Of a stretch of 64,000 nt of DNA, positions 38,277-48,019 are shown in pieces. How positions within the stretch are numbered: position 1 is the first letter of the stretch; every line of letters begins with the position of its first letter. This DNA comes from UBA3210 sp963610315 (lineage in GTDB: Bacteria > Bacillota_I > Bacilli_A > RFN20 > CAG-449): the NCBI GenBank assembly GCA_963610315.1, contig CAVDMV010000002.1:1-64000 (forward strand), read 5' to 3'. A program made the translations under genes and the position numbers. Under the pieces are notes generated by a model. That model was not told the DNA's origin and did not search any database. It saw nothing but the letters and a program-made list of their open reading frames with translations.

Positions 38277-38789
38277 ATGAATAATAAAATTTCTAAAGAT
38301 ATAGTTCCTAATGACTTTAGCTTGTCTTTAGCTATTGTGGATTTCTTGCCTTGTTTATTTTTCTTATTAACAAGTATTGTTCTAGGCTTATCTTTCTCTA
38401 GTATCATCTTTATTATTGGTAGTATCATTACCTTTATTTCAGGTCTAGTTAAAGTAATTTGGAAATTAATCGTCGTTTTTAAAAAGAAGAATATTTGGTG
38501 CTTATTTATCCAAATGCGTATCGTCATGCCTATTGGCTTTGTTATTATGATAGTTGGATTTATTATTGCTTGTTTTAACATTGATTTAGAAATATTCTTT
38601 AAATCATTATTAAATCCCTATTCATTAGTATTTCTTATTCTTGGACTTATAGGTAACGCATTAATGATCATATGTGCGATTAAATTAGATTCAAGTGATA
38701 AAAAATCTAACTGGATTGAACAAAGTATTAATACTATTTCACAGCTTTGCTTTTTTCTCGGCTTCTTATTAGCCTATTTACTAAAATAA
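38277..38789 (+). CDS. Four-helix membrane protein, unknown
   Basis: A 170-aa integral membrane protein with helices at about 18-40, 45-62, 82-102 and 113-135, and a last one near 150-168. No family recognised. It starts directly after the guanine deaminase stop (TAA ATG), so it is co-transcribed. Confidence 0.7.
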   Translation: MNNKISKDIVPNDFSLSLAIVDFLPCLFFLLTSIVLGLSFSSIIFIIGSIITFISGLVKVIWKLIVVFKKKNIWCLFIQMRIVMPIGFVIMIVGFIIACFNIDLEIFFKSLLNPYSLVFLILGLIGNALMIICAIKLDSSDKKSNWIEQSINTISQLCFFLGFLLAYLLK

Positions 38790-38822
38790 ATTATTGTTTT
38801 TTCTTTAGAAAGAGAGGTAGTT

Positions 38823-39713
38823 ATGTACGAATTACATCATTTAAAAGGTAATACATATTATATCGATGGACCAACTAATATCGGAGTCTATGTTTTAAAT
38901 TCATCTAATGATGTTTGCCTCATCGACTGCGGATCTTCTCCTGACGCCGAATTTATCGATAAAGTATTAATAGATCATCACTTCAATTTAAAATATTTAA
39001 TATTTACTCATTGTCATGCCGATCATTCAGGGGCATGTACGTATTTAAATGAAAAATATCATCCAAAGATGATCGCGAGTAAAGTAGAAAGAGGATTCTT
39101 CCGTGATCCTAAACTTGACATTGGTTTTCTTTATGGAGGTTATCCTCTCGATGAATACGATGGAAAATTAATGCACATTGAAGAAAATGATGAAATATAT
39201 GGATTAAGTGAAATTCCTGATGGATTAAGCTATTTTCATTTACCAGGTCATCACTACGGGATGATTGGTATTAAAACTAAAGATGAAGTATATTTTGTCG
39301 CGGATACTTTAGGATCAATTTCTTTAATTGATAAACAACATATCTTATTAATTTATGATGTTAAAGGTTATATTTCTTCCTTAGATTATGTTTCTTCTCT
39401 CGAAGGAAAAATTGTCGTTCCTTCTCATAGTGAAGTAACAACACATATTAAGCCAGTAGTTAATTATAATATCGATAAAGTAAATGAAATTATCTCTGTC
39501 CTTTTAGATTATTTAAAAGAAGAACATAATTGTACTGAATGCGCATCACATATATTTTATCATTATAATTTAAAGATTTCTTATAATAAATATATGCTTA
39601 TTCTTTCAACTGTTAGAAGTTATTTATCGTATTTAAGTAATGCAAAAAGAATTAGAAATTATTTTAAAGATAATCGATTAGTATTTATTAATGATAATAA
39701 TTTGCAAAAGTAA
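38823..39713 (+). CDS. MBL-fold metallo-hydrolase
   Basis: A 296-aa metallo-beta-lactamase-fold hydrolase. The ligand motifs are THCHADHSG, then LPGHHYGMIG and FVADTLG. A ~90-residue helical C-terminal extension follows, as in many glyoxalase-II-like or thioesterase-like family members. Substrate unknown. AGAGAGG precedes ATG. It ends an operon of guanine deaminase and membrane protein, closed by a terminator. Confidence 0.88.
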   Translation: MYELHHLKGNTYYIDGPTNIGVYVLNSSNDVCLIDCGSSPDAEFIDKVLIDHHFNLKYLIFTHCHADHSGACTYLNEKYHPKMIASKVERGFFRDPKLDIGFLYGGYPLDEYDGKLMHIEENDEIYGLSEIPDGLSYFHLPGHHYGMIGIKTKDEVYFVADTLGSISLIDKQHILLIYDVKGYISSLDYVSSLEGKIVVPSHSEVTTHIKPVVNYNIDKVNEIISVLLDYLKEEHNCTECASHIFYHYNLKISYNKYMLILSTVRSYLSYLSNAKRIRNYFKDNRLVFINDNNLQK

Positions 39714-39737
39714 AATGATACCCTATTGCAAAAAAAT

Positions 39738-39773
39738 AAACACTTCTATTATTATGTAATAGAGGTGTTTTTT
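39738..39773 (+). terminator. Rho-independent terminator
   Basis: AAACACTTCTATTA (39738-39751) pairs with TAATAGAGGTGTTT (39757-39770) with one G-T pair, ending in TTTTTT. Confidence 0.9.
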
Positions 39774-39831
39774 AGTATCACGATTTTTCTAATTGTAAAT
39801 TATCGTATGTTAATTATGGAGAATAACTAAT

Positions 39832-40605
39832 ATGAAAAGCGTAATTAAAAAAGGATTCATTTGTGTTAAAGATGAATATAATATTGTTTACAGAGTTTGT
39901 CTTTTAACTCACATTGAAAATGATGATGGAACGTTTAGATATGAATTTAGACCTAATTATTTTGTTATTTCATTACTTGATTCTAACTTGTTTCAAGGGA
40001 TCCCTGGGTTAAATTTAGATTTAAAAAAGGAAGTATATGTACGAGAAAACATTTTACCTACTTTTATTTCAGAAAGAGTACCTTAAAAAAATAGAGAAGA
40101 TTTATATGATTTATTAAAATCAGTTAATTTAACTTATATAGATCCGATTGAATATTTATGTCGAACTACATATAAATATTTTGGCGATAATTTCTTTATG
40201 GCGTATTACGAAGAATATCAAGATATTATTGTTGAAGATATTAAAGGAAAAAATAACACACCTTCCATAATTAAATGTGTTTTAAATAATTTAGCATTAG
40301 GAAATAAAGTGTTTCTTAAAGATGGACTGTCATTAACTACAAAAGAAACTTTTAAATTCTTATATTATTTATATGAGAAAACTTACAAAAATTTAAAATT
40401 AAAGCAAAATGAAGGAATTGAAAATAAGAAAAAAGAAGGAAAGTATTTAGGTAGAAAACCTAAACCATTTTCTTATTTTAAAATGTTAGAATGTTTAGAA
40501 AAAATAGATAAAAAAGAGATGACTTCAAAAGAAGCTTCTATATTATTAGGAATAAGCCTTGATAAATTCTATCGTGAAAAAAAGAAGATATTGAAGAATA
40601 AATAA
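39832..40605 (+). pseudogene. DNA-binding/recombinase-like protein split by in-frame TAA
   Basis: One reading frame of 257 codons is broken by TAA at 40084-40086 (FISERVP-stop-KNREDLYDLL). The N-terminal part (FRPNYFVISLLDSNLFQGIP, then LKKEVYVRENILP) resembles a domain I have seen in Firmicute proteins but cannot name. The C-terminal end (KKEGKYLGRKPKPF, then MTSKEASILLGISLDKFYRE) is typical of the DNA-binding helix-turn-helix of serine resolvases. No resolvase catalytic domain is visible. Only one lesion is present, so a recent nonsense mutation or sequencing error are both possible. TGGAGA precedes the first ATG. Confidence 0.65.
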
Positions 40606-40658
40606 TTAAATTTAATTCTAAATTTGATACAATTTAGATGTTTTAGAAGGTGACCTAA

Positions 40659-42257
40659 ATGGAAATTGTCGTTAGTAATTTTGTTCTTAAAATATATGAA
40701 ACTGAAGATATTATAGTCGATAAATTATCTTCTTTTTTAAACGTGGATAAAAAATATATTTCTTCATATAAAATAGTTAAAAAAGCATTAGATGCTAGAA
40801 AGAAAAATTCTTTATTATACGTATATTCTTTAAGAGTTATCTTAAACAAAGATTTTGATTTTTCAAATAATAAAAATGTTAAATTATACGATGCAAAAAA
40901 AGATGAATATATTATTCCTATATTAAAATCAAATAAAAGACCGATTGTAGTAGGTCTTGGCCCATGTGGATTAATATGTGCCTATTATCTAGCGAAAGCT
41001 AAGTTAAACCCTATCGTTATTGAAATGGGAAAAGATGTTGATGCACGTATTCTCGATGTAGAAAATTTTAAATCTGGAGGTAGCTTTAATCCTCGTAGTA
41101 ATGTTTGCTTTGGTGAAGGAGGAGCTGGAACTTTCTCAGATGGAAAATTAATGACTGGCATTAAAGATGATCGAATTAGATTTATTTTAGATACTTTAAT
41201 TACCTATGGGGCGCCGAAAGAAATCGGTTATCTCGCTCATCCGCATATCGGAAGTGACAACCTAAGAAATGTTGTTAAAAATATTCGTAAAGAAATAATT
41301 CGTCTTGGTGGAGAAGTTTATTTTGAACATCAATTTATCGATTTTGAAACAGAAAATAATAATGTAAGTAAAGTTCTTGTTAGAGACTTAAAAGAAGGAA
41401 CAATTAAAGAATTTTTTACTGATGACCTCATTTTAGCGATCGGTCATTCTTCTAGAGAAACGTTTAAATTACTCTACGATAAAAAAATTAATATTAATCC
41501 TAAGCCTTTTTCTATCGGAGTAAGACTTGAAATGCTTCAAAAAGAAGTTGACAAAGCTCAATATGGAAAAAATAATTTAAAATATAATTTACCTCCGGCT
41601 GAATATCGTTTAGTTACTCATTTACCTTCGGGTAGAGGAGTATATTCTTTTTGTATGTGTCCAGGAGGCGAAGTAGTTGCTTCTAATACTGAAACAAATT
41701 CAATTTTAGTTAATGGCATGAGTTATTTTAAAAGAGATTTAGAAAACGCAAATTCGGCGATACTAGTTTCAGTTAATGTTGAAGACTATTATAAAGGTAA
41801 TCCACTTGATGGCATGTATTTTCAAGAAAGTATTGAAAGAAAAGCTTTTAATAAAGATTATCCTTATTTTGCCCCAGTTCAAAGACTTGGTGATTTTTTA
41901 AAGGGACAAAAATCTACTCGTATCGGCAAAGTAAAACCTAGTTATAAACCAGGTTACTATTTTGCTTCTTTAGATGAAATATTACCATCATTTATTTCTT
42001 CGTCTTTAAAAGAAGGTTTAATTTCCTTAGGTAATAAATTAACTTCAATTAAAGATGAAGATAATATTCTTACTGGAGTTGAAACTAGATCTTCTTCACC
42101 AATTCATATTCTTCGTGATGAACTAGGCCAATCTAACATTAGAGGAATCTATCCATGCGGAGAAGGAGCTTCGTACGCGGGAGGAATTACTTCTAGTATG
42201 GTCGATGGCTTAAGAGTAGGTGAATTTATTAAAAATAAATATGAGGGAGGTAACTAA
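40659..42257 (+). CDS. FAD-dependent dehydrogenase (COG2509-like)
   Basis: A 532-aa flavoprotein. After an ~85-residue N-terminal domain, the dinucleotide-binding fold begins with VVGLGPCGLICAYYLAKAK; then NVCFGEGGAGTFSDGKLMTG and the C-terminal FAD contact IYPCGEGASYAGGITSSMVDG. This matches the uncharacterised FAD-dependent dehydrogenase family also represented at 51776-53200. Substrate unknown. AAGGTGA precedes ATG. It shares a TAATG overlap with the next gene. Confidence 0.88.
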   Translation: MEIVVSNFVLKIYETEDIIVDKLSSFLNVDKKYISSYKIVKKALDARKKNSLLYVYSLRVILNKDFDFSNNKNVKLYDAKKDEYIIPILKSNKRPIVVGLGPCGLICAYYLAKAKLNPIVIEMGKDVDARILDVENFKSGGSFNPRSNVCFGEGGAGTFSDGKLMTGIKDDRIRFILDTLITYGAPKEIGYLAHPHIGSDNLRNVVKNIRKEIIRLGGEVYFEHQFIDFETENNNVSKVLVRDLKEGTIKEFFTDDLILAIGHSSRETFKLLYDKKININPKPFSIGVRLEMLQKEVDKAQYGKNNLKYNLPPAEYRLVTHLPSGRGVYSFCMCPGGEVVASNTETNSILVNGMSYFKRDLENANSAILVSVNVEDYYKGNPLDGMYFQESIERKAFNKDYPYFAPVQRLGDFLKGQKSTRIGKVKPSYKPGYYFASLDEILPSFISSSLKEGLISLGNKLTSIKDEDNILTGVETRSSSPIHILRDELGQSNIRGIYPCGEGASYAGGITSSMVDGLRVGEFIKNKYEGGN

Positions 42258-42778
42258 TGCATCCTATTAAACATTATATTACGATTACTAGACATCGTCA
42301 TAAAGTTAGAAACATCTGTTTTAAAATTGGTATTCCATTACAAGGTTTAATGCATGACTTATCTAAATATTCTTTTACAGAATTTATTCCTGGGGCGAAA
42401 TATTATGAAGGAACGCGTTCACCTAATGTTAAAGAAAGAGAATTACTCGGTTATTCAAAAGCATGGTTACATCATAAAGGAAGAAACAAACATCATTTTG
42501 AATATTGGCAAGATATTGTTTCAACCGGAGGATATGGACCAATTAAGATGCCATTAAAATTTTTAAAAGAAATGTTTGCCGATCGTATCGCGGCTAGTAA
42601 GATATACAGAGGGAAAGATTATAAGGATGAAGATCCTTTAATTTATTTAGTTTCTCGTGAAGCAAAATGCCAAATGCATAAAGAAACATATAATGAATTA
42701 TATAAATGGCTTATGATGCTCAAAGAAAAAGGCGAAAAAGAAACATTTCACTATGTGAAGAAATTAAAATCGTATTAA
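42257..42778 (+). CDS. DUF5662-like protein
   Basis: A 173-aa protein with conserved His-rich motifs: HPIKHYITITRHRHKV at the start, MHDLSKYS, and WLHHKGRNKHHFEYW. This arrangement resembles the DUF5662 family, probably a helical metal-binding fold like HD-type enzymes. Function unknown. ATG overlaps the stop of the upstream dehydrogenase. Confidence 0.8.
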   Translation: MHPIKHYITITRHRHKVRNICFKIGIPLQGLMHDLSKYSFTEFIPGAKYYEGTRSPNVKERELLGYSKAWLHHKGRNKHHFEYWQDIVSTGGYGPIKMPLKFLKEMFADRIAASKIYRGKDYKDEDPLIYLVSREAKCQMHKETYNELYKWLMMLKEKGEKETFHYVKKLKSY

Positions 42779-42829
42779 TAATTGAAAATAAGTATGATAT
42801 ACTTATAAATAAGCGTAAGGAGATAAGGT

Positions 42830-44488
42830 ATGATAAAAGAAGCAGTATGCCATAAGATGGACAAAGAATTTGTTTATGCAATTGAAAAAGGTAAATATGT
42901 CATTAAATTACGTACAAAGAAAGATGATGTGACTTCTGTTTATCTTGCTTTCTGTGACAAGTATTTAAATGCACGTGGAGATGAAGAAGGAACAATTTAC
43001 CAATCTCAAATGAATAAATCTTTTTCTGATGAATTATTTGATTATTATGAAATTATCTTAGATTCAACTGCTTTATGTGTTAGATACTTCTTCATTTTAA
43101 AAGATGATAAAGAAGTTACTTATTATGGAAATTACCATTTCTTTAGTGAACCTATTTCTGATTTAGATTATATGTTTGATTTTTCTACCGCGGTTAAAGA
43201 TGATGAATTATTTATTGTTCCTACCTGGGCCAAAGGTAGTATTGTTTATCAAATATTTGTTGATCGCTTCGCGCGTGATAAAGGTGAAACTGATGAATCA
43301 TGGTATGAATTACCAGTTCTAGGAACAAGAAAAAGATACGGCGGTACTTTAAAAGGTATTACTTCTAAACTTGATTATTTAGAAAATTTAGGTGTTGAAG
43401 TATTATATTTAACTCCAATTTTTCAATCGAATACCGACCATAAATATGTCATTGAAGACTATTTAAAAATCGATACTGATTTCGGTAAGAAAAGAGATTT
43501 AAAAGAACTTATCGTTAAAGCGCATGAAAAAGGAATTAGAATTATTCTCGATGGAGTATTTAATCATACTTCTGTTATGTTCTTCGCTTTCCAAGATGTC
43601 TTAAAAAAACAACAAAAGTCTGAATATAAAGATTGGTATTACATTAATAAATTCCCAGTTAAATTTGAATTTGATAAGCAATCTAAAGCTTTACCAAATT
43701 ATTTAACATTCGGTTATTCTGCTGGAATGCCTAAATTAAATACTACTAATCCTAAAGTAAAAGAATATATTTTTAAAGTTGTTAAGACTTATTTAGATAT
43801 GGGAATTGATGGTTATCGACTTGATGTCGCGGATGAAATTCCACATTCTTTCTGGAAAGAATTTAGAAAATATGTTAAATCTATTTCGCAAGATGCCTTA
43901 ATCATTGGAGAAGTATGGCACGAATCAAGTGAATGGCTTAAAGGTGATGAATTCGATACTGTCATGAATTATGAATTCAATAAGTCAGTTGAAAGATTAT
44001 GCTTAGATAAGAAATATAAGTGTAGTGATTTTATTAATGACTTTAACTACGTCAATTCACGTTTAAACGTTCGTATTAGAAACTTATTATGGAATTTAAT
44101 CGATTCACATGACACCCCAAGATTTTTAACAAAAGTTGGAGGAAAGAAAAAGATTTTAAAATTTGCTTTAGCTCTCCAAATGGTTCTTCCTGGCATGCCA
44201 ATGATTTATTATGGTGATGAAGTTGGTATGGTTGGAGAAGATGATCCAGATTGCCGTCGTGGCATGTTATGGGATAAAGATAAAATTGATGAAGAATTAT
44301 TTTCTTATTACAAACATTGGATTAAGATAAGAAAAGATAACGAAGCATTAAAGCTTGGTCAATTGATCATTGATGATGTTGATGATGAAAATAGAATTAT
44401 TCATATCACAAGAAAATACTTTGTCGATCAAATAAAAATTGAAATTGATGCGAAGAAATTTGAAGTAAAGATTATTGAAATTATTTAA
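42830..44488 (+). CDS. GH13 alpha-glucan hydrolase (neopullulanase-like)
   Basis: A 552-aa alpha-amylase-family enzyme hydrolysing alpha-glucans or cyclodextrins. An N-terminal beta domain (~1-120) precedes the barrel, as in neopullulanase/cyclomaltodextrinase. The GH13 regions are present: DGVFNHTS, GYRLDVADE (nucleophile Asp), GEVWHE (acid/base Glu) and LIDSHDTPR. Start of barrel: GSIVYQIFVDRFARD. No signal peptide, so it is intracellular. GTAAGGAGA precedes ATG, and a TTGAAA/TATAAA promoter lies at about 42783-42811. Confidence 0.92.
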   Translation: MIKEAVCHKMDKEFVYAIEKGKYVIKLRTKKDDVTSVYLAFCDKYLNARGDEEGTIYQSQMNKSFSDELFDYYEIILDSTALCVRYFFILKDDKEVTYYGNYHFFSEPISDLDYMFDFSTAVKDDELFIVPTWAKGSIVYQIFVDRFARDKGETDESWYELPVLGTRKRYGGTLKGITSKLDYLENLGVEVLYLTPIFQSNTDHKYVIEDYLKIDTDFGKKRDLKELIVKAHEKGIRIILDGVFNHTSVMFFAFQDVLKKQQKSEYKDWYYINKFPVKFEFDKQSKALPNYLTFGYSAGMPKLNTTNPKVKEYIFKVVKTYLDMGIDGYRLDVADEIPHSFWKEFRKYVKSISQDALIIGEVWHESSEWLKGDEFDTVMNYEFNKSVERLCLDKKYKCSDFINDFNYVNSRLNVRIRNLLWNLIDSHDTPRFLTKVGGKKKILKFALALQMVLPGMPMIYYGDEVGMVGEDDPDCRRGMLWDKDKIDEELFSYYKHWIKIRKDNEALKLGQLIIDDVDDENRIIHITRKYFVDQIKIEIDAKKFEVKIIEII

Positions 44489-44497
44489 GGAGTTATT

Positions 44498-45460
44498 ATG
44501 CCAGGAGTATATGTTTTATATATTATTATCGCGGTTATTATCATTCTATGTATCATAGGATCATTTTATCTTGCGTCGATTTTATATAGAAAAGTCTTCT
44601 TAAGAGAAAATGTTCCATTTGAATTTAAGTCATTAGATGTAGAAAAAAATGAAAGTGAAGAATTAAATAATTTCATTTTAGACAATGTTAAAAAATTTAC
44701 TTTTGATGATATTATCTCGATTCCGGCTTTTGATGGATATGATATTAAAGCATATTTTAAAAAAGGTGAAGCAAGGAGTAAAAATTACATCATCTCAATT
44801 CCTGGGTATGAATTAATTGTTGAAAAGAATTATGGCTTACATTCTTATATCTATGATGATTTAAAATTTAATATGGTCTATATGGAAAATAGGGGTAATC
44901 CTATGTCACCTTGTGAACATGTAACTTTCGGCTTACAAGAAAGAAAAGACCTTCTTTCAATGATTGATTATTTAATTAAAACTTATGGTGAAGATATCTC
45001 AATTATTCTTGATGGTCTTTCAATGGGGGCTTATATGGCTTTAAGTAATGCCTCTAGTTATCCTAAACAAGTAAAAGGGATAATCGCAGATTCAAGTTAT
45101 ACATCTATCTATGATGAACTTAATTATTTATTAAAAAAAGAACATATCATTTTACCTATTAGAAAATTAACATTGTGGAGTTTAAATAATAAGGTAATCG
45201 GTAATTTTAATGTCAATATGAAGAAGCATAATACTTTAGATGAATTAAAGAAAACTTCTATTCCTGTTTGTTTTATTTATTCTTCAGGCGATAAAATTGT
45301 GGATAATAAGTTCTCTATTAAAAATAAGAATGCATGCATTAGTGAAAGCTATTTATATAACTTCCCATTTAGTAAACATTTATATATTACTTTTGAACAT
45401 CAAAAACTATATAAATCTACAACTTATACTTTTATTGAAAAGTGCTTAAAAAGTGAATAG
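44498..45460 (+). CDS. Alpha/beta hydrolase with N-terminal membrane helix
   Basis: A 320-aa serine hydrolase. Residues ~5-30 form a membrane helix (YIIIAVIIILCIIGSFYLA), so the domain is tethered outside or at the membrane. The nucleophile elbow is GLSMGAYMA and a late SKHLYIT may hold the His. A partner Asp is in SSGDKIVDN. A similar tethered hydrolase is at 55051-56085. Substrate unknown. It follows the amylase by 9 bp. Confidence 0.82.
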   Translation: MPGVYVLYIIIAVIIILCIIGSFYLASILYRKVFLRENVPFEFKSLDVEKNESEELNNFILDNVKKFTFDDIISIPAFDGYDIKAYFKKGEARSKNYIISIPGYELIVEKNYGLHSYIYDDLKFNMVYMENRGNPMSPCEHVTFGLQERKDLLSMIDYLIKTYGEDISIILDGLSMGAYMALSNASSYPKQVKGIIADSSYTSIYDELNYLLKKEHIILPIRKLTLWSLNNKVIGNFNVNMKKHNTLDELKKTSIPVCFIYSSGDKIVDNKFSIKNKNACISESYLYNFPFSKHLYITFEHQKLYKSTTYTFIEKCLKSE

Positions 45461-45491
45461 TAAGTCGTTGACAATGACTTACTATTTTTTT
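45457..45491 (+). terminator. Terminator after hydrolase gene
   Basis: ATAGTAAGTC (45457-45466) pairs perfectly with GACTTACTAT (45476-45485), then TTTTTT. It overlaps the stop codon. Confidence 0.9.
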
Positions 45492-45499
45492 ATAATTTC

Positions 45500-45742
45500 T
45501 TCATAAAGCGATGAATAGAAGAAGTAATTTTTAAGTGACCTATTTAGAAAGTTGTTGGTTGATGAAAAACAATTAGAGCTTAAGAATGAATACATCTAGG
45601 AGCTGCTGCTTGAAGGAAGTAGAGTAAGCCGAGTCATACACGTTATAGTATCGAGTCATGAACTCATTAAGGTAAATGGTGTGAACCATTTATGAATTAA
45701 GGTGGTAACACGATTAAGTCGTCCTTAAGAAGGACTTTTTTT
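45500..45742 (+). ncRNA. T-box leader (tyrosine)
   Basis: The T-box sequence AAGGTGGTAACACG is at 45699-45712, followed by a terminator GTCCTT-AAG-AAGGAC plus T-run (45721-45742). Upstream is a ~190-nt structured leader. The candidate specifier is TAC at 45591-45593 in GAATACATC, matching tyrosine and the tyrS gene downstream. Uncharged tRNA-Tyr would bind and favour the antiterminator, switching on tyrS. Confidence 0.9.
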
Positions 45743-45761
45743 ATGTCCAGAAGGAGAATTT

Positions 45762-46967
45762 ATGGGAATTTATGAAGAATTAGAATGGAGAGGATTAATT
45801 AAAGATGTATCTGATCCTGCGATTAAAGATCTAATTAATAATGGAGAAGTTACTTTTTATATTGGTACTGATCCTACCGGTGATTCATTACACATCGGTC
45901 ACTTTTCAAGCTTTTTGATTTCAAAGAGATTAAAAGATGCAGGACATCATCCAATCTTATTAGTCGGGGGAGGAACAGGTCTTATCGGTGATCCTAAGCC
46001 AGATGCAGAAAGACCAATGATCACACATGAACAAGTTGAACACAACTTCAATTGCTTAAAAGAACAAGCGACTAAATTATTCGGCTTTGAAGTTGTTAAT
46101 AACTATGATTGGTTAGGTAAATTAAATTTAATTGATTATTTAAGAGACTTTGGTAAATATTTTAATGTCAATTATATGATCAATAAAGATATTGTTAGAA
46201 GAAGATTAGATTCAGGTATTACCTTTACTGAATTTTCTTATATGACTTTACAAGCATTAGATTTCTGGCATTTATATAAAACTAGAGGAGTTACTTTCCA
46301 AGTTGCAGGTCAAGACCAATGGGGTAATATTACCGCGGGTATTGATTTAATTAGAAAGAAGGAAGGAAAAACTGCATATGGTTTTACTATGCCATTACTA
46401 ACTAAATCTGATGGAACTAAATTTGGTAAAACTAATGGTAAAGCTATTTGGTTAGATAGAAATAAAACTACGCCATTTGAAATGTATCAATTCTTTATTA
46501 ATTCTGAAGATAGTAAAGTTATCGATTATTTAAAATTCTTAACTTTCTTATCAAAAGAAGAAATTGAAGAATTAGAAAAGAAGAATAATGCTCATCCTGA
46601 ACTAAGAGAAGCACATAAAGCTTTAGCCCGCGAAGTAATTACCTTTATTCATGGTGAAGAAGCTTATAAAGAAGCTCTTGCTCAAGCTGAATCCCTCTTT
46701 AAAAATGGTGGAGAAAATAAAGAATTACCATTAACTAAGATTGACGAATCTATTTTAGTTGATGATAAAGTTGATATCTTAACTTTATTAGTTGCATCTA
46801 AATTACTTCCATCTAAATCAGAAGCTAGAAGAAGCGTTGAACAAGGTGGAGTAAGTATTAATGAAACTAAAGTAACTGATGTTAAATTAATGATTACTAA
46901 AGAAGAATTATTAAAAGGCTTAGTTATTAAAAAAGGTAAGAAGAATTTTATTAAAGTAGGCTTATAA
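45762..46967 (+). CDS. tyrS: Tyrosyl-tRNA synthetase
   Basis: A 401-aa class I synthetase charging tRNA-Tyr. The HIGH-type motif is PTGDSLHIGHFSSF and the KMSKS-type motif is KFGKTNG. QVAGQDQWGNI identifies the tyrosine pocket. The C-terminal S4-like RNA-binding domain reads LLPSKSEARRSVEQGGVSI. AGAAGGAG precedes ATG. Controlled by the T-box immediately upstream. Confidence 0.97.
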   Translation: MGIYEELEWRGLIKDVSDPAIKDLINNGEVTFYIGTDPTGDSLHIGHFSSFLISKRLKDAGHHPILLVGGGTGLIGDPKPDAERPMITHEQVEHNFNCLKEQATKLFGFEVVNNYDWLGKLNLIDYLRDFGKYFNVNYMINKDIVRRRLDSGITFTEFSYMTLQALDFWHLYKTRGVTFQVAGQDQWGNITAGIDLIRKKEGKTAYGFTMPLLTKSDGTKFGKTNGKAIWLDRNKTTPFEMYQFFINSEDSKVIDYLKFLTFLSKEEIEELEKKNNAHPELREAHKALAREVITFIHGEEAYKEALAQAESLFKNGGENKELPLTKIDESILVDDKVDILTLLVASKLLPSKSEARRSVEQGGVSINETKVTDVKLMITKEELLKGLVIKKGKKNFIKVGL

Positions 46968-47015
46968 TTTTAAGAAGGTGAAAACCTTCTTTTATATTGT
47001 TAGAGGCAATAATTT

Positions 47016-47912
47016 ATGATGTATATTATTTTGAGTTTACTCGCGGCATTCTTTACGTCGATGACAACGATTCTCGCGAAAATTGGTATCAAGAATGTTA
47101 ATTCTAATTTTGCGACATTTTTTAGAACTTTTATCGTTATTATCTGTTCTTTAATTCTTTGCTTAATAACTAATGATTTAACTAAAATAGATACTTTAAA
47201 TTTTAATAATTATTTGTTCTTGGTTCTTTCAGGTTTAGCCACCGGAGCATCTTGGTTATGTTATTATAAAGCGTTAAAATTAGGTAATGTAAATAAAGTG
47301 GCTCCAATTGATAAATCTAGCTTTATATTAACTAGTATTTTATTTATTATTTTCTTCTTTGATGATACGACGAATTCTGGTAATCCATTAACTATTACAA
47401 TGTTAATTACTTCAATGACATTGATGTTTATCGGAACTTTATTAATGATTTCAAAAAAAGAAGATACGGATACTAAATCTTCTTTATGGTTAGTTTTTGC
47501 AATTCTTTCTTCCGTATTTGCTTCTTTAGTATCTTTATTTGTTAAGATTGGTTTACAAGGTATTCCTAGTAACCTAGGTACTTTATTTAGAACTATTGTC
47601 GTCTTTATCTTTTCAGGAACGATTGTTTTAGTAAGAAAAGATTATAAAGGAACAAAAGAAATTAGTTTTAAATCATGGATGTTTTTAATTCTTTCGGGTC
47701 TAGCCACCGGAGGAGCGTGGTTAAGCGAATACGCGGCATTAAATATCGAAGGATCTTCTCCAATTGTTGTTAATTCTATCGGTAAATTATCAATCCTTTT
47801 AACAATGCTTATATCATTTATCTTCTTAAAAGAGAAGTTTAATAAAAAATCGATATTAGGACTAACTTTACTTACTTGCGGTATTATCTTAGTTATAATC
47901 TTTAGCTTATAA
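47016..47912 (+). CDS. EamA/DMT-family transporter
   Basis: A 298-aa ten-helix transporter made of two EamA repeats. The duplication is visible: FLVLSGLATGASWLCYYKAL and LILSGLATGGAWLSEYAAL lie in equivalent places. Substrate unknown, probably a metabolite. Upstream spacing to tyrS is short, and the two may share a transcript although a hairpin-like AAGAAGGTGAAAACCTTCTTTT lies between (46972-46993). Confidence 0.9.
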   Translation: MMYIILSLLAAFFTSMTTILAKIGIKNVNSNFATFFRTFIVIICSLILCLITNDLTKIDTLNFNNYLFLVLSGLATGASWLCYYKALKLGNVNKVAPIDKSSFILTSILFIIFFFDDTTNSGNPLTITMLITSMTLMFIGTLLMISKKEDTDTKSSLWLVFAILSSVFASLVSLFVKIGLQGIPSNLGTLFRTIVVFIFSGTIVLVRKDYKGTKEISFKSWMFLILSGLATGGAWLSEYAALNIEGSSPIVVNSIGKLSILLTMLISFIFLKEKFNKKSILGLTLLTCGIILVIIFSL

Positions 47913-47916
47913 AATT

Positions 47917-47942
47917 TCGAGGATATCTTCCTCGATTTTTTA
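47917..47942 (+). terminator. Terminator after EamA gene
   Basis: TCGAGGA (47917-47923) pairs with TCCTCGA (47929-47935), then TTTTT. Confidence 0.85.
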
Positions 47943-47969
47943 TTTTTTTAAGAAAATTAAATTTTTTTT

Positions 47970-47990
47970 AGGATTTTTCTTTTAAATCCT
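47970..47990 (+). promoter_or_regulatory. Inverted repeat upstream of small peptide gene
   Basis: AGGATTT-TTCTTTT-AAATCCT is a 7-bp-arm perfect repeat 30 bp before the ATG. It could be an operator or an RNA hairpin. No clear -10/-35 pair is separable from the AT-rich sequence. Confidence 0.35.
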
Positions 47991-48019
47991 CAAAAGATAT
48001 AAATAGAGGAGGAAATAAT

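Noticed and set aside
46972..46993. Strong terminator between tyrS and EamA gene
   Set aside because: AAGAAGGT/ACCTTCTT pairs well with TTTT after it, but the T-run is short; kept only as a note in the EamA entry.
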